From the NCBI RefSeq assembly GCF_031583145.1, contig NZ_CP134050.1:5721501-5785500 (forward strand): a stretch of 64,000 nt of DNA, read 5' to 3'. A model generated the notes under the pieces. The model did not search any database and was not told the DNA's origin. It was given only the letters and a program-made list of their open reading frames with translations. Both the position numbers and the translations under genes were made by a program. Positions 24,979 through 33,746 of the stretch are shown here, piece by piece (position 1 is the stretch's first letter; every line of letters starts with the position of its first letter). This DNA is from Brevibacillus brevis (GTDB taxonomy: Bacteria; Bacillota; Bacilli; Brevibacillales; Brevibacillaceae).

Positions 24979-25340
24979 TCCAGCACCTTCTTTCTCCACG
25001 CGTAGATCAATCCCACTACCAGCAAGGATATAAAGATGACCATCTCCACTAACGCAAACAGACCCAGCTTGTTGTAGGCGACGGCCCACGGGTACAGAAA
25101 GAGCGTTTCTACATCGAAAATCACAAACATGAGCGCAAAGATGTAATACTTCACATTGAAGCGTACCCAACTGTCACCGACCGGAATGTTACCGCTTTCA
25201 TAAGTGGTTTGCTTCTCTCGCGTCGGTTTCTTGGGACGTAGCAGCGGACCGACGAAGCTCACAGTAGCCACGGGCAATAACACACCAAGGATCAAAAAGA
25301 TGGCGACAATGACATAATTGTTGGTATAGATGTCATTCAC
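24969..25340 (-). CDS. nuoA: NADH-quinone oxidoreductase subunit A
   Basis: A 123-residue, three-helix membrane subunit. TYESGNIPVGDSWVRFNVKY contains the conserved Glu/Asp loop near the quinone site, followed by ALMFVIFDVETLFLYPWAV. An ATG at 25346 is only one base from GGAGGG, so the GTG at 25340, 8 bases from GGAGG, is preferred. It is the first gene of the operon. Confidence 0.93.
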   Translation of the reverse strand: MNDIYTNNYVIVAIFLILGVLLPVATVSFVGPLLRPKKPTREKQTTYESGNIPVGDSWVRFNVKYYIFALMFVIFDVETLFLYPWAVAYNKLGLFALVEMVIFISLLVVGLIYAWRKKVLEWN

Positions 25341-25580
25341 CCACATTCCCTCCGCTTTCGTGAAAGGTATGAATCCATTGCCTGCCCTCTATGGAGTGGA
25401 GACTGCCACAAAGGGTTACTGCCTGCAGTATTCTGATGTAGGTCGTGCAAAAGGCGCCTTCTGATACTGGTCGAAGCCTGCCCAAGGATGCAGAACCGCG
25501 ATTGGCGGATGCCCATCCTTGCTGAATCAGACCATGCAGCAGCGAAGTGCTACAATCTGATTCGATTAGAAAAAAATACC
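25341..25580 (-). other. Long untranslated leader of the nuo operon with inverted repeats
   Basis: From the promoter at 25587-25616 to the nuoA start there are about 240 untranslated bases. They contain GAATCAGA...TCTGATTC (8-bp arms near 25527-25534 and 25557-25564) and CAAGGATG...CATCCTTG (25483-25490 and 25514-25521), which could form two successive stem-loops. No U-run follows either. No known riboswitch family was recognised. With 25678-25731 (a CATCAATTGATG palindrome only), this is the longest gene-free stretch in the window. Confidence 0.5.
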
Positions 25581-25586
25581 TTTACC

Positions 25587-25616
25587 ATTATAGCAAATTG
25601 CCTAAAAAGTGTCTAA
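25587..25616 (-). promoter_or_regulatory. Sigma-A promoter of the nuo operon
   Basis: TTAGAC (25611-25616), 18 bases, TATAAT (25587-25592) on the minus strand. It is the only strong pair between the upstream terminator and nuoA. Confidence 0.65.
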
Positions 25617-25644
25617 CGAAAGGCTTCCTGCCGTGCCATATAAA

Positions 25645-25677
25645 GAAAAAAACTCAGGGGAGTTTCCCTAAGTTTTT
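25645..25677 (-). terminator. Terminator after the 25732-26472 gene
   Basis: AAACTTAGGG pairs with CCCTGAGTTT (one wobble pair) around a short loop and is followed by seven or more U residues on the minus strand. Confidence 0.8.
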
Positions 25678-25731
25678 CCATCATCAATTGATGACCAAAC
25701 GAATAAACTTGTCTGATCATCCTGTATGTCG

Positions 25732-26472
25732 TTACTGTACGTTTTGGGAGAATTGCTCGCCGAGGAAGTCCTCGTATACGCGCTCCCATACGACCGTAAA
25801 GGTCATCTTTTCGTCTTCCGGAATCTCCAGGATGTTCTCGACGGCTTCCTCCAGATAAGGGGTCAGCTTGATCAATACTTCCGTGAGCATCTCGTCGTTG
25901 GTATTCAGCATGCTCTTCAGCTCACCCTTGGAGAGGTGGAACGTGTTTTCTTCTTGTTCATGCAGCATCATGACCAGACGGCTGAAGACCGGGTGAACCA
26001 GCGCTTCCAGCTTGATGTGTGCAAGCGCCAGCGATTCCGCATCGGTCAGCTTGAACAGGTCTGCGGCGTCCGGGAACGGGTACACCGGAACATCCCACAC
26101 ATCGCCTTTGTCGATAAGCAGTCCCCATTTGCTGAACAGCTCGATCGCCTCTTCGCGGTTAGCTGGATATTCGTAATTGGAACGGCCCAGGAACGCTTTG
26201 AAACGGTTCAGCGAGTTCACGTAGCCTTTGAAGTCCTCTTCGGATTTGAATTGCTCTGGTGTCGGCGTAGCAAAGGTACCCTTCAATGCATTGAAATCAT
26301 CCAAGGCCTTTTCCATTTCCGCTTTGGTTTCATGCTTCGTAACGACATAGCAGAGCGCTTGGAACAATACGTTCATTTCATGAGACAGCACGCTGGACCA
26401 ACCGTTGGCCGCATAGCTGCTGGGAATCACTACGCCTTCGTTGTTGTGGCGGATATCGCGAATGGTTTGCAT
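25732..26472 (-). CDS. Uncharacterised cytosolic protein between the nuo and atp operons
   Basis: A 246-residue acidic, soluble, mostly helical protein with no signal peptide or membrane segment. I do not recognise a family. The N-terminus (RDIRHNNEGVVIPSSYAANGWSSVL in pieces) and a strongly charged C-terminal half (LHEQEENTFHLSKGELKSML, EDEKMTFTVVWERVYEDFL) suggest a helical bundle. The ATG has AAGGAG 10 bases upstream. It has its own promoter-like signal and terminator, so it is a monocistron lying between two large respiratory operons; a role in respiration is not implied by that alone. Confidence 0.75.
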   Translation of the reverse strand: MQTIRDIRHNNEGVVIPSSYAANGWSSVLSHEMNVLFQALCYVVTKHETKAEMEKALDDFNALKGTFATPTPEQFKSEEDFKGYVNSLNRFKAFLGRSNYEYPANREEAIELFSKWGLLIDKGDVWDVPVYPFPDAADLFKLTDAESLALAHIKLEALVHPVFSRLVMMLHEQEENTFHLSKGELKSMLNTNDEMLTEVLIKLTPYLEEAVENILEIPEDEKMTFTVVWERVYEDFLGEQFSQNVQ

Positions 26473-26561
26473 TCCTACTACTCTCCTTTTTCCCCAATAG
26501 CCAATGCCGCTTCATCCCGATGTCATCCATACAATACGCTAGTCGGCAGGGCATTAGGTCT

Positions 26562-26592
26562 ATTATACACAGAAACCATAGGCAATTACCAA
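26562..26592 (-). promoter_or_regulatory. Possible sigma-A promoter of the 25732-26472 gene
   Basis: TATAAT (26562-26567) is a perfect -10; the best -35 is TTGGTA (26587-26592) at a long 19-base spacing. The leader is about 85 bases. Confidence 0.4.
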
Positions 26593-26640
26593 CTGGAAAT
26601 ATCATGACCCCAAACACTCCCAGTGCATTGCCTTGGTACG

Positions 26641-26672
26641 AAAAATCCCCGCAGCCACGTGGGCGCGGGGAT
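26641..26672 (-). terminator. Terminator of the atp operon
   Basis: A perfect ATCCCCGC/GCGGGGAT stem (26645-26652 with 26665-26672), partly extended inside, is followed by U residues on the minus strand just past atpC. Confidence 0.85.
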
Positions 26673-26686
26673 GCCAGCCTATTGCA

Positions 26687-27085
26687 TTACTTCGTCACAT
26701 CGAGGCGAGCCATCGCACGTTGCAGTGCACGCTCGGCACGCTGGAAATCGAGGTCGGGATACTTCTCGGCCAAACGCTTCTCGGCGCGAGCTTTCGCAGC
26801 CTGTGCACGTTCGACGTCGATGTCTCCCGGCAATTCAGCCGTTTCAGCAAGGATCGTGACTTTATCGCCGCGCACTTCCATGAAGCCGCCGCTTACCGCC
26901 ATCCGTACTTCTTTTTCGCCTTCTGTCTTGATCCGAACTGGCGCTGTTTTCAGCGGGCTCACCAACGGCATGTGATTCGGCAAAATACCGAGATCCCCAA
27001 CTACACCGCGGGCAATGACCATTTCGGCTTGACCGCTGTAGACAACCCGTTCAGGAGTTACGACTTCAACTGTCATCTTGCTCAC
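26687..27085 (-). CDS. atpC: ATP synthase F1 subunit epsilon
   Basis: A 132-residue central-stalk subunit that couples and regulates F1. The N-terminal beta-barrel (VEVVTPERVVYSG, LGILPNHMPLVSPL) is followed by a two-helix C-terminal hairpin rich in Ala and Arg (ERAQAAKARAEKRLAEKY). The start is a GTG at 27085 with GGGGAG 8 bases upstream; an ATG three codons later is too far from it. It is the last gene of the atp operon. Confidence 0.95.
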   Translation of the reverse strand: MSKMTVEVVTPERVVYSGQAEMVIARGVVGDLGILPNHMPLVSPLKTAPVRIKTEGEKEVRMAVSGGFMEVRGDKVTILAETAELPGDIDVERAQAAKARAEKRLAEKYPDLDFQRAERALQRAMARLDVTK

Positions 27086-27112
27086 TTACTGGTCTCCCCT
27101 TTCCAGGGTGTC

Positions 27113-28525
27113 TTACGCCATCATTTTTTTCGCTTTCTCAACGGCTTCTTCGATGGTTCCCACGTACAGGAACGCACCCTCAGGCAGATTGTCGTGCTTG
27201 CCTTCCAGGATTTCCTTGAAGCTGCGAACCGTTTCTTTCAGCGGAACGTATTGGCCTGGGTTACCGGTGAACTGCTCAGCAACGTGGAAGGACTGGGACA
27301 GGAAACGTTGAATGCGGCGTGCGCGTCCAACTACTTGCTTGTCCTCGTCGCTCAGTTCGTCCATACCCAAGATTGCGATGATATCTTGCAGTTCTTTGTA
27401 ACGCTGCAGGATTTTTTGCACGCCACGCGCTACATCGTAGTGTTCTTGGCCTACGACGTCCGGAGACAGGGCACGGGAAGTGGACGCAAGCGGGTCTACC
27501 GCAGGGAAGATACCCAACTCGGCGATGGAACGCTCCAGGTTGGTGGTAGCGTCCAAGTGAGCAAACGTAGTTGCAGGAGCCGGGTCGGTGTAGTCATCCG
27601 CAGGTACGTAAATCGCCTGAATGGACGTTACGGAACCTTTTTTGGTGGAAGTAATGCGCTCTTGCAGCTGACCCATTTCGGTAGCCAGTGTCGGCTGGTA
27701 ACCTACCGCGGACGGCATGCGGCCCAAGAGAGCGGATACTTCGGAACCTGCTTGGGTAAAGCGGAAGATGTTGTCGATAAACAGAAGCACGTCGCGGCCT
27801 TCTTCATCACGGAAGTATTCCGCCATAGTCAGACCGGTCAGAGCTACGCGCAGACGCGCGCCAGGCGGTTCGTTCATTTGTCCGAATACCATCGCGGTTT
27901 TCGGCAATACGCCTGCGTCTTTCATCTCGTGGTACAGGTCGTTACCTTCACGGGTACGCTCCCCTACACCAGCGAATACGGAAATACCGCCGTGCTCTTG
28001 TGCGATGTTGTTGATCAGCTCTTGAATGGTAACGGTTTTACCTACACCCGCACCACCGAACAGACCGATCTTACCACCCTTGATGTAAGGAGCCAAGAGG
28101 TCAATAACCTTGATTCCTGTCTCAAGGATCTCAACAGTAGTCGCTTGCTCTACGAACTCAGGAGCTTTGCGGTGAATCGGGTCGCGACGATCTACTTGAC
28201 CCAGCTCTTGCAAGTCGATCGGCTCGCCCAGTACGTTGAATACGCGTCCAAGGGTTACGGCACCCACCGGAACGGAAATAGCTGCACCGGTGTCGACAGC
28301 TTCCATGCCACGAACCAAACCGTCGGTGGAAGACATCGCTACGGTACGAACCAGGTTGTCACCCAGGTGAGTCGCAACCTCGACAGTCAAATCGATGTCG
28401 CGCTCGCCCGCGCTTTGTGCTTTATGTTGAATTTTGATCGCATTGTAAATGGCAGGCAGGTGTCCACGATCGAACTCGATGTCAACAACCGGACCCATTA
28501 CCTGAACCACGCGTCCATTCGCCAT
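27113..28525 (-). CDS. atpD: ATP synthase F1 subunit beta
   Basis: A 470-residue catalytic subunit. Walker A GGAGVGKT is at 157-164 and the catalytic Glu/Arg-finger partner region GVGERTREGNDLY follows; LLFIDNIFRFTQAGSEVSALLGRMPSAVGYQPTL (in pieces) is the Walker B and following loop. The ATG at 28525 has GGAGGG 10 bases upstream; the frame extends further without support. It is placed between atpG and atpC. Confidence 0.97.
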   Translation of the reverse strand: MANGRVVQVMGPVVDIEFDRGHLPAIYNAIKIQHKAQSAGERDIDLTVEVATHLGDNLVRTVAMSSTDGLVRGMEAVDTGAAISVPVGAVTLGRVFNVLGEPIDLQELGQVDRRDPIHRKAPEFVEQATTVEILETGIKVIDLLAPYIKGGKIGLFGGAGVGKTVTIQELINNIAQEHGGISVFAGVGERTREGNDLYHEMKDAGVLPKTAMVFGQMNEPPGARLRVALTGLTMAEYFRDEEGRDVLLFIDNIFRFTQAGSEVSALLGRMPSAVGYQPTLATEMGQLQERITSTKKGSVTSIQAIYVPADDYTDPAPATTFAHLDATTNLERSIAELGIFPAVDPLASTSRALSPDVVGQEHYDVARGVQKILQRYKELQDIIAILGMDELSDEDKQVVGRARRIQRFLSQSFHVAEQFTGNPGQYVPLKETVRSFKEILEGKHDNLPEGAFLYVGTIEEAVEKAKKMMA

Positions 28526-28574
28526 CTTACTTCTTCCCTCCTGTAAAGCTGAATTGGGAGCTATTCGCTGCACC

Positions 28575-29438
28575 TTACGCCTGTGCGTTTGCACCTGCGA
28601 CGATCTCGGAAATCTCTTGCGTAATGGCTGCCTGACGGGCACGGTTGTACTGCAACGTGTAGCGGTTGATCATGTCGGTCGCGTTGTCCGTCGCATTGCC
28701 CATTGCAGTCATACGGGAACCTTCTTCAGAAGCCTTCGCTTCGAGAAGCGCGCTGTACACCAGCGTCTCCGCGTATTTCGGCAGCAGGTTGGCCAGTACT
28801 TCTTCCGAGGACGGCTCATATTCGTAATTCAGTTTGCGCTCGCCTGTGCTCTCGGGAGCTTCCAACGGCAGCAAACGTTTTACGGTCGGTATCTGCGAAA
28901 TTGCACTCTGGAACTTGTTGTAGCACAGGTACAGCTCGTCAATTTGCTCATCTGCGAACATTTGAACGGCCGCCGCTGCAATTTTCTTGATGTCGCCAAA
29001 GGCCGGGCTGGTCGGCAGACCCGTCACTTCTTCGAGCACCGGATAATTGCGCTTTTGGAAAAAGTCGCGACCTTTGCGGCCAATAACGAAAATGCCGTAC
29101 TCGTCCTTGGACTTGTGCTTTTCAGCGACGGTCCCTGTCACGGCACGCAGGATGTTGGCGTTGTAGCCCCCTGCGAGGCCGCGGTCAGACGTGATGACAA
29201 TGTAGCCGGTCTTTTTCACAGGACGGGATTGCAGCATCGGATGCTTGGAACCGGTCGTTCCGCTCGCAATGCTGGAAATGACCTCCTGGATCTTGTCAGC
29301 GTACGGACGTGCCGCCTCCGCTTTCTCCTGGTTGCGGCGAAGCTTTGCAGCCGCCACCATTTTCATCGCTTTCGTGATTTGGCGCGTATTTTTCGTACTT
29401 TTGATTCTGCTTCTGATCTCACGTATTCCTTTAGCCAC
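28575..29438 (-). CDS. atpG: ATP synthase F1 subunit gamma
   Basis: A 287-residue rotor shaft. The N-terminal helix (GIREIRSRIKSTKNTRQITKAM) and C-terminal helix (DMINRYTLQYNRARQAAITQEI in pieces) form the coiled coil, and VITSDRGLAGGYNANI is the Rossmann-like core motif. It starts with GTG after a GGTGGTG sequence. Confidence 0.96.
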   Translation of the reverse strand: MAKGIREIRSRIKSTKNTRQITKAMKMVAAAKLRRNQEKAEAARPYADKIQEVISSIASGTTGSKHPMLQSRPVKKTGYIVITSDRGLAGGYNANILRAVTGTVAEKHKSKDEYGIFVIGRKGRDFFQKRNYPVLEEVTGLPTSPAFGDIKKIAAAAVQMFADEQIDELYLCYNKFQSAISQIPTVKRLLPLEAPESTGERKLNYEYEPSSEEVLANLLPKYAETLVYSALLEAKASEEGSRMTAMGNATDNATDMINRYTLQYNRARQAAITQEISEIVAGANAQA

Positions 29439-29515
29439 TCGTTTTCACCACCTTGAGGACGCATGGCCGAGCGCTGTCGCCCGGCATGCGTCTGATGTCG
29501 ATCAATCGTTCGCGA

Positions 29516-31027
29516 TTAGCGAGTTACTTGAAAGCCCTTCTTGAACTCTTCAATCGCTGCGTTCAATTCTTTTTCATCCGGGAGGTCTTTCGTCGTGCGG
29601 ATATGCTCCAACAATTGTGGTTTGTTGGAATCCAGATAGGACAAAAGCTCCTTCTCAAAGCGGCCTACGTCGCCAACTGGAATGTCATCCAGGAAACCTC
29701 TTGTTGCTGTATAGATAGAAGCGACTTGCTTCTCGACAGGCATTGGATCGAATTGGCCTTGCTTCATGATTTCCATCAAGCGCTCACCGCGGATCAGACG
29801 AGCTTGGGTCGCTTTGTCCAGATCGGAACCGAACTGGGCGAAAGCGGCGAGCTCACGGTATTGCGCCAACTCGAGCTTGAGTGGACCCGCTACCTTTTTC
29901 ATCGCCTTGATTTGCGCCGAACCACCTACGCGGGATACGGAGAGACCGGTATTCACCGCTGGACGTTGACCTGCGTTGAACAAGTCTGTCTCCAGGAAGA
30001 TCTGACCGTCGGTGATGGAGATCACGTTGGTTGGAATGTAAGCGGAGATGTCGCCCGCTTGGGTCTCGATGAACGGCAGAGCGGTAATGGAACCAGCGCC
30101 CAGCTCATCGGACAGTTTCGCAGCGCGCTCCAGCAAACGGGAGTGCAGATAGAATACGTCACCTGGGTAAGCTTCGCGGCCTGGAGGACGACGGAGCAAC
30201 AGGGACATTTCGCGGTATGCGGCTGCCTGTTTGGACAGGTCATCGTATACGCAGAGGACGTGCTGTCCTTTGTACATGAAGTATTCCGCCATGGTTACAC
30301 CGGTGTACGGAGCCAGGTACAGCATTGGAGCCGGATCGGAAGCCGTAGCGGATACGATGATGGTGTACTCCAAAGCGCCTGCTTTGCGCAGGGTTTCTAC
30401 GATGTTGGCAACAGTGGATTGCTTTTGGCCGATTGCCACGTAGATACAAATCATGTTTTGGCCTTTTTGGTTGATGATCGTGTCGAGCGCCACAGCGGTT
30501 TTACCTGTTTGACGGTCGCCAATGATCAGCTCGCGCTGTCCGCGGCCTACAGGAATCATCGCGTCGATCGCTTTGATACCCGTTTGCAGCGGTTCGTGTA
30601 CGGATTTACGAGCCATTACGCCTGGAGCTGGGCTCTCTACCGGACGGTATCCGTCATTTGCGATAGGGCCTTGGCCGTCAAGCGGTTGACCCAGCGGGTT
30701 TACTACGCGGCCGAGCAGCGCATCCCCTACTGGTACTTCCATTACGCGGCCGGTACGTTTTACGGTATCGCCTTCCTTAATGTCGCGGAAAGGTCCCATA
30801 ATAACGACACCCACGTTGTCTTCTTCCAAGTTGAGTACCATACCCATTACGCCATTTTGGAACTCGAGGAGCTCCCCTTGCATGGCCTTTTCCAAACCGT
30901 GAACGCGGGCGATACCGTCACCTACCTGGATGACTGTTCCTACATCCACAACTTCGATTTCAGATTTAAAGTTAGCGATCCGCTCTTTGATGAGGGAGCT
31001 AATCTCTTCTGGTCTGATTGCACTCAC
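29516..31027 (-). CDS. atpA: ATP synthase F1 subunit alpha
   Basis: A 503-residue non-catalytic nucleotide-binding subunit. Walker A GDRQTGKT is at 170-177, and the arginine-finger region SVSRVGGSAQIKAMKK is present. The start is a GTG with GGGG 9 bases upstream. The order atpH-atpA-atpG is standard. Confidence 0.97.
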   Translation of the reverse strand: MSAIRPEEISSLIKERIANFKSEIEVVDVGTVIQVGDGIARVHGLEKAMQGELLEFQNGVMGMVLNLEEDNVGVVIMGPFRDIKEGDTVKRTGRVMEVPVGDALLGRVVNPLGQPLDGQGPIANDGYRPVESPAPGVMARKSVHEPLQTGIKAIDAMIPVGRGQRELIIGDRQTGKTAVALDTIINQKGQNMICIYVAIGQKQSTVANIVETLRKAGALEYTIIVSATASDPAPMLYLAPYTGVTMAEYFMYKGQHVLCVYDDLSKQAAAYREMSLLLRRPPGREAYPGDVFYLHSRLLERAAKLSDELGAGSITALPFIETQAGDISAYIPTNVISITDGQIFLETDLFNAGQRPAVNTGLSVSRVGGSAQIKAMKKVAGPLKLELAQYRELAAFAQFGSDLDKATQARLIRGERLMEIMKQGQFDPMPVEKQVASIYTATRGFLDDIPVGDVGRFEKELLSYLDSNKPQLLEHIRTTKDLPDEKELNAAIEEFKKGFQVTR

Positions 31028-31070
31028 TTACTTTCACCCCATTCATCCAACTTCGTAAGTCCACCGAACT

Positions 31071-31598
31071 TTACGCCTGATGCGCAAAGGTTTCCAGCTT
31101 GGTCTTCAGGCTGCCGTCGTACAGGCGGTCACCGATCTTGATCACGATGCCTCCGAGGATGGTAGGATCTACCACAGCCGTCAAACGCAGCTTTTTATTC
31201 AAGGTTTGGCCGAATTTCTCCGCCAACTCCGCTTGTTCTTCGGAAGTGAGCGGCTTTGCGCTCGTGACGATGGCATCGGCAATGCCGCGCGCATCGTTTG
31301 CCAGCTTCACAAAGGAACGATAGATATCCGCAAGCTGAGCTTCCCGTCCGTTTTGGATCAGCACGATGAGGAAATTGTAGCTTTCTTCCCCTACATGGCT
31401 CTTGAACAGGTCGTCTACCAGCTTGATTTTCGCATCAGCAGCAATGTGCGGATGGCTGATGATCTTGCTCAGATCGGCATTCTGCTCCACAGCTTGCACG
31501 ATCGCGCCAAGGTCTGCTTCCACCTGATCGATCTTGCCACGCTCGCTCGCCACATCGAAGAGAGCGCGAGCATAACGCTTTCCTACACCGCTACTCAT
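31071..31598 (-). CDS. atpH: ATP synthase F1 subunit delta
   Basis: A 175-residue peripheral-stalk subunit joining F1 to the b dimer. The N-terminal helical bundle starts VGKRYARALFDVASERG, and the C-terminal part has the signature VDPTILGGIVIKIGDRLYDGSL. The ATG overlaps the atpF stop, with GTGGGAG upstream. Confidence 0.95.
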   Translation of the reverse strand: MSSGVGKRYARALFDVASERGKIDQVEADLGAIVQAVEQNADLSKIISHPHIAADAKIKLVDDLFKSHVGEESYNFLIVLIQNGREAQLADIYRSFVKLANDARGIADAIVTSAKPLTSEEQAELAEKFGQTLNKKLRLTAVVDPTILGGIVIKIGDRLYDGSLKTKLETFAHQA

Positions 31599-32098
31599 AG
31601 GCGATCTCCCACTTGAGCGAGGAATTTGTCAACCGTAGATTTCTGCGCTGCTTCGTCCAGTTCTTTCTCGATGATCTTGGAAGCCAAGAGTACGGAAAGG
31701 CTGGTCATTTGCTGACGCAGCTCCAATTTTGCCTTTTCAACCTCGCGAGCCAGCTCTGCGCTTGCTTCCGCTTTCATGCGCTCGGTTGCAGCTTGCGCCT
31801 CGGCTACGATTTTGCCAGCTTCATCAGACGCTTGCTTCGTCGCGCGGTCGATGATCGCTTTGGATTCTGCGCGTGCTTCGTCCAGCACACGGCGTTGCTC
31901 GGCCAGCAGTGCTTCCGCTTCATTGCGGTTCTTCTCAGCCGAGGAGATTTGATTTTCAATATGCTGACGGCGTTTTTCCATCATGGCCACGATCGGACCC
32001 ATAGCGAATTTACGAACTGCCAAAAGCAACAACAAGAATACAATTGCTTGGGTTAACAGCGTTCCCCATTCCAGGGACACGGCACCAAAGTCGAGCAT
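31595..32098 (-). CDS. atpF: ATP synthase F0 subunit b
   Basis: A 167-residue stator subunit with one N-terminal membrane helix (about 13-30, TQAIVFLLLLLAVRKF) and a very long charged helix for dimerisation and contact with delta. The frame extends upstream, but the ATG at 32098 has AAGGAG 8 bases before it and gives the usual length. Confidence 0.95.
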   Translation of the reverse strand: MLDFGAVSLEWGTLLTQAIVFLLLLLAVRKFAMGPIVAMMEKRRQHIENQISSAEKNRNEAEALLAEQRRVLDEARAESKAIIDRATKQASDEAGKIVAEAQAATERMKAEASAELAREVEKAKLELRQQMTSLSVLLASKIIEKELDEAAQKSTVDKFLAQVGDRL

Positions 32099-32209
32099 TC
32101 GTTTCACTCCTTCCTGCAAAAAGAAAGATGTATCTTCACGGATTAAAACCGCTCCATCCAAAAATAGAGGCGGGTATCAAGCGCCCGCCTATCGTTTCCG
32201 TTGCTCGCC

Positions 32210-32431
32210 TTACATACGACCGAAGAGGATGAAACCAATCGCAACAGCGATAATCGGAACTGCCTCTACCAGACCGAGACCCAGGAACATGAGACCCATC
32301 AGGTTGCCACGCGCTTCAGGTTGGCGAGCTACGCCTTCAATTGTACGAGAAATTACCAGGGAGTTACCGATTGCCGCGCCAAGAGCAGCAAGACCAAATA
32401 CGATACCGATTGCAAGAGCCAAACCTTCCAT
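32210..32431 (-). CDS. atpE: ATP synthase F0 subunit c
   Basis: A 73-residue helical hairpin that forms the rotor ring. The polar loop is EGVARQPEARG, and the ion-carrying Glu is E56 in GLGLVEAVPII. The surrounding residues do not show the extra polar ligands expected of a sodium-type ring, so proton coupling is likely (inference). AAGGAGG is 10 bases from the ATG. Confidence 0.96.
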   Translation of the reverse strand: MEGLALAIGIVFGLAALGAAIGNSLVISRTIEGVARQPEARGNLMGLMFLGLGLVEAVPIIAVAIGFILFGRM

Positions 32432-32484
32432 TGTTTAAAAACCTCCTTAGTGTGTGAAAAAGAATGAAATACGGAAATTGCCGA

Positions 32485-33300
32485 TTAATGATCTTCGTTC
32501 ACTTGTTGCGAGATGTACACCATCGCAAGTGTCGTGAAAATGAACGCCTGTACGGAACCGACGAACACGGAGTAGCCCAGCCAGATGAACAGCGGAATGC
32601 TACCGAAGATTCCTACACTCAGCAGGAAGGCAATCAAGACCTCACCTGCGAAGATGTTACCGAATAGACGCAAAGGAAGCGTCAGCGGTTTGATGATGAA
32701 CTCCTCGAGAATGTGAATCGGGTTCAGGAATGTATGTTTCAGCCAACCACCAAAGCTCTTCTTGATTCCCAGGTAATGAGCGTACAGAAGAACGATGAGT
32801 GCCAGAGCGAATGTCACGCTCGGCGTTGCGGTAGGCGATTTCCACCAACCAATGACTACGCCATGCGCGTGCGGATCAGTCGAGTTCAACTCTTCTTCGA
32901 CCTTCGCCACCTTTTGCTGCTTCATTTGATCATTGGTGGAGACGGTCAGCATGTCGACGAATTTTTGGCTAACCTCGTGGCCAGGAGCGTTGTGGTGAGC
33001 CGTATTCACGTTGAGCAATAGACCTAGCTGGTTGCCCAGGAAGATGTACAGGAACAACGTGAGCGCCAAGGCTACAAAACCCGCAGCTTTCTTCGGAGAG
33101 ATGTAGCTCTTGGTGATACCGGTGACGAAGTCCACAATCCATTCCATCACGTTTTGCGCGCCGCTAGGAGTAGCGGAGGTCAGGCTGCGGGTCATCCCGA
33201 TACACAGGAAGAGCACCACCAGAGAGGTTACCAGAATCATGAGAATAGTGGAGATGTCAAATACCATGCCCAACCATTCAAATCGCAGAGAATAATGCAT
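32485..33300 (-). CDS. atpB: ATP synthase F0 subunit a
   Basis: A 271-residue membrane subunit that forms the half-channels. The essential Arg lies in LTLPLRLFGNIFAGE, and the C-terminal GSVQAFIFTTLAMVYI is conserved. Between about residues 98 and 162 it has a polar, His- and Lys-rich loop (NVNTAHHNAPGHEV, QMKQQKVAKVEEELN) longer than in Bacillus subtilis AtpB (about 244 aa). The ATG at 33300, 8 bases from GGGG, is preferred to the GTG at 33309. Confidence 0.95.
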   Translation of the reverse strand: MHYSLRFEWLGMVFDISTILMILVTSLVVLFLCIGMTRSLTSATPSGAQNVMEWIVDFVTGITKSYISPKKAAGFVALALTLFLYIFLGNQLGLLLNVNTAHHNAPGHEVSQKFVDMLTVSTNDQMKQQKVAKVEEELNSTDPHAHGVVIGWWKSPTATPSVTFALALIVLLYAHYLGIKKSFGGWLKHTFLNPIHILEEFIIKPLTLPLRLFGNIFAGEVLIAFLLSVGIFGSIPLFIWLGYSVFVGSVQAFIFTTLAMVYISQQVNEDH

Positions 33301-33367
33301 GTATTTCACCCCTTTCTTCCGCGCGAGTATGTTTCAAGCGTGCATGTTTTAAGAAAAAGCCTGATAT

Positions 33368-33736
33368 CTATTTAAAGGAGCGATACACGAAAAAAAAGCT
33401 GAGAGCCTGAAAAAGAAACAATCCTATCAATACGCCAGCAAGTCCAAACAAGTGGGGAAAACGCATCGTCAGGAAGACAGCAAACCCCGCGACGATGAGG
33501 CGTTGTAGCATGCCAGTCCCTTTAGGCCGTACATTCGGATCTACAGCCATCTGACCGATACGCCAGGTTTTGCTGAAGAGGACAGTCCCATTCACCAGAC
33601 TACAAGCCATCCCGAGCAGGAGGCTCTGCAAAAACAAGCGATATGATGGCAACACCGCCCAGAGTATCGCAGCGGCTGCCATACTGAAAAAGGCATAGCG
33701 AAAAGTGGCTCGCATTGCCGAAGAAAACGTTTGCAT
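33368..33736 (-). CDS. atpI: ATP synthase subunit I
   Basis: A 122-residue protein with four predicted membrane helices, typical of AtpI, which assists F0 c-ring assembly. The ATG at 33736, 8 bases from AGGAG, is the start; the frame continues upstream into atpZ sequence. It lies between atpZ and atpB. Sequence similarity in this family is low, so the call rests on size, topology and position. Confidence 0.85.
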   Translation of the reverse strand: MQTFSSAMRATFRYAFFSMAAAAILWAVLPSYRLFLQSLLLGMACSLVNGTVLFSKTWRIGQMAVDPNVRPKGTGMLQRLIVAGFAVFLTMRFPHLFGLAGVLIGLFLFQALSFFFVYRSFK

Positions 33737-33746
33737 GTCCCATCTC

